Source of the DNA: Tribonema minus | Lineage: Eukaryota > Sar > Xanthophyceae > Tribonematales > Tribonemataceae | Direction: 5' to 3' | Assembly: GCA_017506865.1 (NCBI GenBank) | Contig: JAFCMP010000512.1 | Span: forward strand, 736,607 to 800,606 | DNA: 64,000 nt | Shown: piece by piece, positions 44,626 through 53,900 of the stretch | Layout: the number at the start of each line of letters is the position of its first letter | Numbering within the stretch: the first letter of the stretch is position 1 | Made by a program: the position numbers and the translations under genes | The notes under the pieces: model-generated | Database searches by the model: none | Seen by the model: only the letters and a program-made list of their open reading frames with translations | What the model was told of the DNA's origin: nothing

Positions 44626-44939
44626 AGAATTATCCTGCGACCTTACGATAAATCAAGTCTGCGCGCGCCGCCTTCCAGAACACTTCTTTTAACTTGAAAG
44701 GCAGCGCGCTGCCGGCGTCCTGGGTCGTAGCGTAGGCCCAGACCCAGACCCAATCCGGGATTGTGTGCGGCTGAGCAATGTGCTGTACTTCAGCAGCGCT
44801 TGACGAGGCGTATGTGAACAACTGCATCATGCAGAGCATATGCAATATAGACACAATATCAGTAGCGGCAGCTTCCAGAGCACACAGGGTGTGCCCAAGC
44901 GCATCCCTTCATACTATCCTCCCCCTGCAGTTGCGCAAC

Positions 44940-45910
44940 TCCCAGCAACTGCTTCACTGTAATCAAGCTCCAGCGCACATGTCCGCCCTCAGCTCGCGGG
45001 CGACACTTCAGTGCCATTGTGGTTGCAGCAAGCCCCATATGGTGCCGTCACAGGTCCGGCAACGCTGCTGCTGCTGCTGCTGCTGCTGGCAAGCGCGCAG
45101 GCGTAACACTCTCCAGCCCCCCCTTGCATCCTGACACGGGCAACACTCCAAAGGAGTGGTTGTAGCATTCAGCGCCAGTAATCTATGGGCCCCACGAAAG
45201 TGCCTGTGCATGCAGGCACGGAACGAATGCAGGTCCTGCTGCTGCTGCTGCCGCCAACGAGTCCAAAAGCGCGCTCCAATCCCTAGCGCCGCCCTGAGCG
45301 CTGCTGTTGCTGGCAGCAGTACCACAAGCGCGCACCGGCCCTTGCTACGTCCCCCACATCTGGGCAACATTCCAGGAGAGGGGATGTAGCAATCCTGGGC
45401 CCAACAGGATAGTGCCTCTGCATGCCGCTGCTGACACCTCAAGTGCACTCCACTTCATAGGTCCATCCTGAGCTGCCAGCGCTGGTGCAACTGCTGGCGT
45501 CCATCCCACACCTGCGATTCAGCCACAAGCTCCGTCGTCTGCATGTCAGCAACACTCCTGAGGAGTGGATGCTGCTGCAGCTGCGATCAATGCTGAGCGC
45601 CATCAGGCCCCATACTGCCTCTGTACGAAGTCATGGCTGTGCTGCTGCTGGCGCTGCTGGTGCTGTTGGTGGTGCTGTCGTTGCTGCTGATGCTGCTCCC
45701 GACGCTGCTGGTATTGCTGCTGCGGCTTCTGGCATGGCTGGTGCTCCCAACAACTCCGTAAGCGCGCGCCGACCTTCAGCACCTGAGCTTGCTTTCCACG
45801 AACGCGCTCCAGCTCCGAGCTCCGTCTTCCGCATGCGGGCAGCACTGTAGCAGAGTAGACAATCCTGGGCGCCAACAGGCGCCTGCACGGAGGTCACACA
45901 GGTGCCGTGC
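44940..45910 (+). pseudogene. Decayed repeat region resembling LRR/F-box-type coding DNA
   Basis: Three imperfect copies of a segment with GGGCAACA(C/T)TCCA or CAGCAACACTCCT, GGAGTGG and a following GGGCCCCA or GGGCGCCAACAGG occur near 45135-45195, 45360-45430 and 45545-45880. The clearest coding stretch (45485-45600) reads LLASIPHLRFSHKLRRLHVS then NTPEEWMLLQLRSMLSAI, which resembles leucine-rich repeat units. Frames change between copies and CTG microsatellites intervene, so it is probably not a working gene. Confidence 0.35.
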
Positions 45911-46412
45911 TTTCCTGTCAACTAAGTTCAGGTGCAGGGCCAGGTCTACACGATCGCTGTTGCCGCCAACCTCGCTTAGCCTGCTTGCGATCTGATTCCT
46001 GCTCTATGGCGCACCGTGGCGCTGCATGCGGTGAACTGCAAGGCTGGCGAGGCACTGCCCAGCGAGCTCCAAGGCTCAAACCGACCGCGAGTGACACGTG
46101 TCAAATTAGCACGCGTCACCAGTGAATCTGCCCAGTGAAAGCTCTCTGAGCCCATCCACGTGTCAATAAAAAGGCCACGTGCCCACTTCCTCGCCTAGAA
46201 CATCGGCTTTTCTCGCTCGTGCCGAGGCACGCGGGACGGCGGCGACCCAGAGTAAATTCGCTAGTCACCTAGGCTCTCGTCCGAGCTCAGACGCCAGCGC
46301 CTTTCGGCCTGCGTCGCGAGATCTGGCACCAAACGGATCTGCACAACCACCGGCCGGGGGTCCCAAATTCTACTAGTTGAAGTTCGATTTGAAGTAACAA
46401 ATTTTTGTCAAC
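45911..46412. other. Upstream of ankyrin copy A, no gene seen
   Basis: No repeat or gene recognised. The last ~35 bases contain two GAAGT motifs just before the shared ATG, as does the region upstream of copy B. Confidence 0.4.
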
Positions 46413-47228
46413 ATGCAAACCAGGGCTAGCAGGAGGGCGGTGGCAGGTGCGCATCCGATACTCGGCTCAACGCTACTCAGAACATCCTGGCGTTCCTGCG
46501 CCCATCTCTGATGATCAGGACCACGTGCCGTGGGTTCCAAGGAGCTACAGAAGGCTCTGCAGGTCGGGAGGGAGCAACAGACAGTGGCCGCAGACGCTGC
46601 TGTAAGCATTACACTTATACAGTGGGCGATGCGCACAGGCCTGCGCCCGGAACTGGCGCAGAATTCATGCATCCGCTACGGCAACCTCGCCGACCTGCGC
46701 CGCCTTCAGTCGCTACTCCACCTGCCACTAGTGGAAGCGCACTGTCGCCTTGCTGCCCAAAGCGGGCACTTGCAGCTGCTGCAGTGGCTGCGACAGAGCG
46801 GTTGCGCCTGGTGTGAGTGGACATGCGCATATGCTGCAAGAGGAGGGCATTTGGAGGTATTGCAGTGGGCTCGTGCCAACGGGGCCCCCTGGGACACATC
46901 TACGTGCTCTTACGCTGCAGCAGGAGGGCACCTGCAGGTGCTGCAGTGGGCTCGTGCCAATGGGTGCCACTGGGACACGTCGACGTGCTGTTCCGCTGCA
47001 GGACGAGGGCATCTTAATGTGCTTCGCTGGGCTCGTGCCTACGGATGTCCATGGGACGCCTGGACATGCGCATATGCTGCAGGTAGCGGTCATCTGGCGA
47101 TCATTCAGTGGGCTCGCGCCAATGGGTGCCCCTGGGACAACTACACCTGCGAATATGCAGAATCTGGCAAGCACCACGAGGTGCTGCGCTGGGCACGTGC
47201 CAATGGGTGCCCGCCATGGCTCGCATGA
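46413..47228 (+). pseudogene. Ankyrin-type repeat gene, copy A (N-terminal frameshifts, six repeats)
   Basis: The shared ATG at 46413 opens MQTRASRRAVAGAHPI as in copy B. Relative to copy B one base is missing near 46480 and one extra is present near 46555, so the frame breaks and then resumes. The remaining open frame from 46530 encodes 232 residues. About six 26-residue units follow a head region. The unit is GHLEVLQWARANGCPW followed by D.WTCAYAA, an ankyrin-like repeat common in algal, oomycete and giant-virus proteins that mediates protein binding. It is shorter than copy B by four units. A product starting at the internal ATG remains possible, so this is a frame-broken paralogue, not a certain null. 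Confidence 0.65.
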
Positions 47229-47739
47229 CTCCGGCTCAGGTGACTTGCTACTTGCATACTGATCCTTTGCTATTCTGGTGCAGTGATCCTAAGCGCAAGG
47301 TGGCAGTTCGCCTTAGTGTAATGGCACGACACTGCTAGTTATACTGGCACTGGCTGAGTACTCAGTTGTACTTGCTGAAGTACTGTTTTTCGCCTGTGCT
47401 TTTTTTCCTACCATGGGCTCTCCAGGAGTCCCACACGGCTACTGTGTCTGCTTTGATGTTGCCCACCCTCGTACATCTCAGCGCAAGGGCGACTACGCTT
47501 GACTTGTGTCAACACTCAGTATTGCCACTCGATTATCTGGCAGGCCAGCTGTGCACAGCTGTTTGTCCAGCAGTCAGTAGTCCTTCCGCTGCAGCGCCAT
47601 GTGCAATATATGATTGGCTATTATTTGCCCCTTCTTGCTCTTTGTGTTCCATGCTCAGCCAGTCTGCAGATCTTTGGGAAACATCACGCGAGAACTTCCA
47701 GGGCCGAACCCTAGGAGGCCAGCCTGAGGGGGGAGAAAG
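47229..47739 (+). repeat. 3' flank shared with ankyrin copy B
   Basis: Sequence after the stop matches the flank of copy B up to 50963 (GGTGACTTGCT, CTTGCATAC, GATCC, TTGCTATTC, GTGCAGTGA) and then continues in the block after 56521 (TTTTTCGCCTGTGCTTTT, GGGCTCTCCAGGAGTCCCAC). It therefore represents the locus without the retrotransposon. Confidence 0.85.
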
Positions 47740-48354
47740 AAGGGGGGGTGCCTGTGGCTGGCGTGGCTTCACACGCGCTCACATGACGCTGCAACTGCTG
47801 GTGCCGACACATCAGCTATTTAAACTTGAAGTGCCCGGGTTTCCAAGACGGCCAAGAAGCAGGTGAGACGTAAGCAACACGCGCACATAACTAACTGCGG
47901 CTTCAACCACAGGTCATCTTTCTTTTCGACGCTGTTCATCTCACCTGCAATTTGTGCTTGTGTACTGCCGGTGACAGGGCTGCAGGTGACTTCACATACA
48001 GCACGCATTGAAGAGCATTGCACTCCAATTTGAAGTTACCTCATGCTAACTCTTTGCGCTCCTTGCGAGCAACTTGTCTTGCGCATCGCGGCAGACTTGT
48101 GCAGTCACAGCAGGATCACAATGCACATAAATCAACTTGACAATAAGTATGTGGCAGCACTTGTGCCATGATTCCTGGGGACATTTAGACAGGCATCAAA
48201 ACCTCCTACGTACCTCGAATCAGCACAAGCAAGCAACTTGTTCGTATGCATAGCTCAGTCTGCTTGTGCTCATCAAGGCATGCGATGGTAAATATCTCTG
48301 TTCAAGCGACTCCGTGATAGCATCAAGCCTTGTGTACGCCAGCACACTCGTGTG
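47740..48354. other. Intergenic, nothing recognised
   Basis: No coding sequence could be supported. It contains several CTTGAAGT or ACTTCAA motifs. Confidence 0.4.
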
Positions 48355-48850
48355 GTACGTAGGCGGCTTCGCGCTCTCGCACACGCGTGCTGCGCGCCGC
48401 CGCCTGCGGCTTGAGCACTGCTGCCTTCACCTATCGAGCGCTGCGTGCCTGTGTGGCCCAAGTAGGCTTGTTTCTGCGGTGAGCATTGTGTCCGCTTTTT
48501 GAGCGTTGCCGCGTCCTTGCTGAGCGCTGTGTTCCACCCCTCGCGCCGCCACGTCGCAGGGCGTGGACCCCTTCCGCCGCATGCTGGCGTGCGCCCCGGC
48601 GGACAGCATCCTCTGCAGCCAAGCCGTCTCGCACCCCTACTTCCACCAGATTGAGGAGGGTATGAGGAGCCTGGTAGACATCTTAGTGCCCCCCCCTCCC
48701 CCCGCGCCCCCCAAATACCCCCGCCATGCGCCCCAGCACCCCCCCCCCCATGCGTCGTTCGGACTTGTCACCAACTTGCATGCAATTTGCCGTGCGTACA
48801 TGGGAACCCCTTTAGCACGCTGCTCCTGGAGTAATGCCATTGAGTGGTGC
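48355..48850 (+). pseudogene. Stray copy of the last CDK exon and flanks
   Basis: Matches 39595-40180 of the CDK gene. It shares TTGAGCACTGCTGCCTTCAC, the GCTGAGCGCTG motif, a CGCAG acceptor followed by GGCGTGGACC, and a coding segment (FRRMLACAPADSILCSQAVS, HPYFHQIEEGMRSLVDI) parallel to the CDK C-terminus. It then shares a C-rich tract and CTTGCCGTGCGTACATG or TTTGCCGTGCGTACATG. The stop after ...DI is lost here, so the frame runs on into Pro-rich sequence. No other CDK exons are found nearby. Confidence 0.8.
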
Positions 48851-49580
48851 GGCTGTCACCAGTGTGCGTCCAGTGGTGAGCTCGCGGGTGCAGACAGCGG
48901 CCTTTGGGCAGGCAGGGTAGTAGTTGAGGTTACGTTTGCTGCAAATTGAAGTTTGCTTTGGCTGCATCCCGTCTGCTACCCTTTTCACTGTGCTACCGAC
49001 GTGGGCGTGTGCCATCTGCGCATCACTGGTATGCGGTGCCCTTAGTGATGTGTGCTGCGCTTGGTGCATGCCATGTCTCGTGAAGAAAGTAGGCGCATAT
49101 TTCTACATTGCACTTTGGCAGCAAGATCTGCATTGTTGGGGGCCGCGGGAGGAAGCATGGGGTTGATGCTGCATCTGGAGAATTGATGCTGTCCAGAGCT
49201 TGACCCAAAGTCACGGGCTTATTTTGCATTGACAGTCAGAAAACATGTATTATTATAATATAAATAGTATACTTCTATGCACTGTGATATTTTCATTTAT
49301 TTATAAATGAATAATAAATGCTGCAAGGACGACCACAACGGCTGCTGTAGAGGTGTGAGGAGGACATACATAGTTTCCCACTGCCTGCAGCGAAGTTGCG
49401 CATCCAAAGGCTGCACCGACCATGGTGCCCCACACTTGCAAACAGCCATGTATAAAGGTAGAGCAAGTTAGTTCTTCAATCATCGCCATCTTCAACCCGA
49501 AGTTTAACTTGAAGTTTGGGGTTGAAGTTTTTGGGAAGCAGCGTGGACAGTGGGTGCTTCAGTGCTACGATCGCTTCCAA
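48851..49580. other. Intergenic before ankyrin copy B, with an AT-rich patch
   Basis: Positions 49245-49320 are strikingly AT-rich, with a short palindrome TCATTTATTTATAAATGA. GAAGTT motifs cluster at 49498-49530, just upstream of the ankyrin start. Confidence 0.45.
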
Positions 49581-50831
49581 ATGCAAACCAGGGCCATGAG
49601 GAGGGCGACGGCAGCTGCGCATCCAATCGTCGCTCCAACGCGAGCTCAGTACATCCTGGCGTGCCTACGCCGGACTCTGGCCACCAGGCGGGCCATCAGG
49701 AGGGCGATGGCAGCTGCGCATCCAGTTTTTGTACCAACGCTAACTCAGTATATCCTGGCGTTCCTACGCCCGTCTCTGATGATCAGGAGCACGTGCCGCG
49801 GGTTCAAAGCAGCTACAGATGCTCTGCAGGTCGGGGAAAGGCGAGAGCAACAGACAGTCGCTGCCGACGCTGCTGCAAGCATCACCCTCATACGGTGGGC
49901 GAGACGCGCCGGCCTGGAGCTGAAGCTGGCACAGAAATCATGCGTTCGCTACGGCAACCTCGCTGGCCTACGCCGGATCCAGTCGCTGTTCCATTTGCCC
50001 CTAGTAGAGCGGCACTGTTGGATTGCTGCTGAAGGCGGGCACCTGCAGCTGCTGCAGTGGCTGCGACAGAGCGGGTGCGCCTGGTGTGAGGGGACATGCG
50101 CACAGGCTGCAAAGGGCGGGCATCTCGAGCTGCTGCAGTGGGCTCGTGCCAACGGGTGTCCCTGGAGCGAGTGGACGTGCTCTTCCGCTGCAATAGGTGG
50201 GCACCTGGAGGTGCTGCAGTGGGCTCGTGCCAACGGGTGTCCCTGGGGCAACCGGACAAGCTCACACGCTGCACTCAAAGGGCATCTGCATGTGCTCCGC
50301 TGGGCTCGTGCTAACGGGTGCCATTGGACTGCGTCCACATGCTCAAGTGCTGCAGCCGGAGGGCACTTAGAGGTGCTGCAGTGGGCTCACGCCAATGGGT
50401 GCCCTTGGAACGCATGGACATGCTCATACGCTGCACGCGCAGGTCACTTACATGTGCTGCAGTGGGCTTGTGCCAACGGGTGCCACTGGAACGAAAGCAC
50501 GTGCTCTTCCGCTGCACTTGGAAGGCACCTTGAGGTGCTGCAGTGGGCTCATGCCAGCGGGTGCCCCTGGGATGCAGACACGTGCGCACAGGCTGCAGTC
50601 GTAGGCCGCTTCGAGATTCTGCAGTGGGCGCATGCCAATGGGTGCCCATGGGACGCCTGGACATGCGCATATGCTGCGCTAGGCGGTCATCTGGCGATGC
50701 TTCAGTGGGCTCGCGCCAATGGGTGCCCCTGGGACAACTGGACCTGCAAATTCGCACGTGCTGGCGAGCACTCAGAGGTGCTGCGCTGGGCACGTGCCAA
50801 TGGGTGCCCGCGATGGATGGAATTACCCTGA
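49581..50831 (+). CDS. Ankyrin-type repeat protein, copy B (about ten repeats)
   Basis: An intronless open frame; from ATG 49581 it gives 416 residues. The frame is open upstream to 49422 too, but ATG 49581 is the one conserved with copy A. The N-terminus contains an internal duplication: a RRATAAAHPIVAPTRAQYIL segment followed by a RRAMAAAHPVFVPTLTQYIL segment. A head region with TLIRWARRAGLELKLAQKSC precedes about ten 26-residue units of the type GHLEVLQWARANGCPW...WTC.YAA. Such arrays are protein-binding solenoids of unknown target. Compared with copy A it has four more units and no frameshift. The next locus downstream is a retrotransposon inserted in its 3' flank. Confidence 0.8.
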   Translation: MQTRAMRRATAAAHPIVAPTRAQYILACLRRTLATRRAIRRAMAAAHPVFVPTLTQYILAFLRPSLMIRSTCRGFKAATDALQVGERREQQTVAADAAASITLIRWARRAGLELKLAQKSCVRYGNLAGLRRIQSLFHLPLVERHCWIAAEGGHLQLLQWLRQSGCAWCEGTCAQAAKGGHLELLQWARANGCPWSEWTCSSAAIGGHLEVLQWARANGCPWGNRTSSHAALKGHLHVLRWARANGCHWTASTCSSAAAGGHLEVLQWAHANGCPWNAWTCSYAARAGHLHVLQWACANGCHWNESTCSSAALGRHLEVLQWAHASGCPWDADTCAQAAVVGRFEILQWAHANGCPWDAWTCAYAALGGHLAMLQWARANGCPWDNWTCKFARAGEHSEVLRWARANGCPRWMELP

Positions 50832-50963
50832 CTCAGGTGACTTGCTGCTTGCATACCGATCCCTTGCTATTCCGGTGCAGTGACTCCTAGTCTATACGTA
50901 AGGTGACAGTCCAATGGCAGGACACTGCTGGCACTGGCTGCTTTTTCCCTCAGTACTTGCTGA

Positions 50964-50975
50964 AATACTGTACTT
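50964..50975. repeat. Target-site duplication, left copy
   Basis: AATACTGTACTT directly borders the 3' end of the retrotransposon; the same 12 bases recur at the other end (56521-56532). Confidence 0.85.
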
Positions 50976-53900
50976 TTTATTAATTCTCGCTCAGGGCGCG
51001 AAAAAGCCCAGATGATTGGCATCTAGCTGTAAGGAATCTACATGTCGTATGACAGTCTGAAAGTGTCGCAACGACAACCACTCAAACGCCGCCGCCGCCA
51101 AATGGCATCTCGGGGTCCTCCCCTACGTCCTCCTCCATGTGCCCCCCCCCCCTGGATTCTGCCATGTGTGTCATGACACGGCCAGAGTACGCCATGTGGA
51201 GCGCTGCCGACAGTGCCGAGCGTAAGCGCGCCAGGGCGATGCCCTTGAGAGCTTTAGGGCGCGCTCCTCCGGGCACTGACATCCTGCTGGCATACTCCGT
51301 CGCCACAGCCTCCAGCAGCTTCCGCCCCTGCTCCCCGATGCTGCCAAATGACCCTATTGCCAATGTGGCAAGTTTGTAGCAATTCTGATCATAATGACCA
51401 GAATAGTGGGTAGTCTTGGCGGCCTCTTGGTCGCGGCAGCATCGCTCGGGGTCTGCTGCAGTCTTCGCCGCCCGCGACGCCACCTGTGCCTCGAAGCAGG
51501 TAACGTCCACCATGAGCGGTAGGTGGCGTGTCGGGTCGTCGTAGCCGGTCACCGGGAAGGCGTCGGCAGGCAGCACGATGTCCATCCTGCGACTCCCCGG
51601 CGGCCCGGCGGACCCCAGAAACGGCGTGTAGTCCTCGTCCACCAGTCCCGTTTTGAGGTATTGCCGCAGGAGGCGCTGCGTGGCCCTCTTGACGCTATTG
51701 TGGACAATGGTGTCGTGCGCCTTGACGCGTGGCGCTTGACACAGCCGTGCATGCAGGGTGCCGCCCGGCGACTTCCCGCACAGCTTGCAGCCTGCCGTCT
51801 GCTCCTCTACTCCGATGGCGCGTTTGACGGCCAGCTGCCAGGATAGGCCATCGAACGAAGCCGTTGTGGAGTACATGGGCTCGTTGAGGAATGCCATGCC
51901 GATCGAGTGCATGTGGCGCTGCGACCGGAATCGAGCAAGTGCTTGCGTGCGTTGCGTGCCCTGCGGCAGCTGTTGCAGGTCCGCCTCCACCTTATCTGCA
52001 AGCTCGGTAGCGACGGCATCTGCAAGCGCACTCTGATTGGGGCGCTTCAGGCTACACTGCAACTGCAGAGCACTGGCGTCAAGTACGCAAGCAGCATCCG
52101 CACCAGTGCCACCACCTGCTGTCGGCCGCAGCGGCGGCTGCTGCGTAGGTGGTTGCTGCTGCAGTGGCGTTAGCGCTGGTGGCAGTATATGTTCCAGCTT
52201 GTCACCTGTTGCTGCACGTAGAGATGTGGCAGCTGTGGCGATCGTCCGCATGAGGGGCAGGCGCGCCACCTCTGCCGCTGCTGCGCCTTGTAGCATTGCT
52301 GGTGTGGAACGCGCAGCGCCTGCATTGACGGCTGCCGCTGCTGCGTGCGCTGGTGCTGCAGCTGTGCCGCCTGCCGTTGCTGCTGCTGCCAGTGGTGTTG
52401 CTGCTGCCGCAGGTGTTGGTGCAGCACCTGCCGCATTGGCCGCTGCCACCGCCATTGCCGCTGTCGCAGCCGGCACGGTTGCGGCGCCGCCTGCCGACGC
52501 TGCTCCTGTTGCAGGTGCTGCAGCAGCCCTTAGGCTAGTAGGGCCTGTAGCAGCTGTATTGCCTATGCCCGCAGCCGCTGCTGTTGATGCTGCAGTTAGT
52601 GATGCCGCCGAGGCCACTTGAGGTGCAACATGTGCTGCCGCTGCTGCAGCAGCCTCTGATGCTGGAGCAGCTGCTGCTGCCGCCGCTGCTGCTGCCGCCG
52701 GAGTAGTTGCGCCGTGCGCCGCCGCTGCTGCTGCTGCCGCTGGTGCCGCCTGTGCTGCCGCCGCGGCCCCTGATCCAGCGGCAGCTGCGTCGTGTGTTGC
52801 CGGAATGGCTGCGCCATAAGCGCGGCCAGCCGCTGATGCAGTTGCCGCTGCCGGAGCGGTCGCGCCTCCACTGGCAACCGCCGCTGCCGCTGTAACAGTT
52901 GCCGCTGCTGATGCTGCTGGTGCTGGTGCTGCTGCCGCTGCTGCCGGTGCCGCTTGTGTTGCCGCATCCTCAGCAGCGTTGTCTGCAGCCGCTTGAGGAG
53001 CCGCCTGCTGCAGCACCCCCGCCCATCCAGAGAGTGCTGGTTGCAGCGCTTGCAACGTGCCCGCCACATACGCAGCATCAGCGATGTCGCAGGCGCTGGT
53101 AATGCCAAGGCCGCCATGCCGTGTTGGGAGTCGCGCTTGCTGTAAGGCTGGGCCGTGCGCTGCCAGATGGAAGTGGGCCCCACTTTGATCAAACTGGCGC
53201 CAGGTCTGGCCTGGTGGCTGCAGGCCCATTGAGTGCTCAAGCACCCACTGCGTGACCCGATCCCACTCCTTGGCGGCTGGCGCTGTCTGCGTAGTGGGAA
53301 TGGTGCGCAGGCAGTACGTCATGCGAGGCACCACGCAGTAGCGCAGTAACCTGAACATAGCCCTCGGAGATGTCAGGCGCGCGCATCGCTCTGCAAATCG
53401 AGCCCCTGCCCCGCCTGCACCCGCTTCCCTGCGCAGCCATGCGTCCACAAAGCTGCTGTGGCCCACCGGCACCCCCAGCAACACAGCTCCACGGTTCTGA
53501 TTTTCATCCGTATCCCCCACTAGCTGAACGCCCAGCTGCTGCAGCAGTTGCCGCTCGTGGTCTGTCACCACATGCCCCCTGCCAGGCAGCGCGCGTGACT
53601 TGGTGAGGTTTAGCTCCAGCCCCACCTCCGCAAAGTGTTGTTTGAGCTGCGCCACCGCCTGTATGTCATCCTGAGTCAGCGTGCAAGCGCCTGTTCGGAC
53701 GTTGGCATCGTCCATGTAGGCGCCCATCCGCCTCCGCGCGCGCTGCGCAGCCGCCGCCTCATTGAACCGTTTCAAGCACTGAGCAATGGCGCCGCAGAAG
53801 AGCATCGGTGCCGCGGGGTCCCCCTGCTTAAACCCGCGCTGAGACATGATGATGCGCGTGGAGCCGTCAACGTGCTGGAACAGCAGGCGTGGCCGAGTGC

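Noticed and set aside
52037..52621. 194-codon poly-Ala plus-strand frame
   Set aside because: Antisense of the Ala-rich block in the retrotransposon ORF; GCN repeats read as Ala on both strands.
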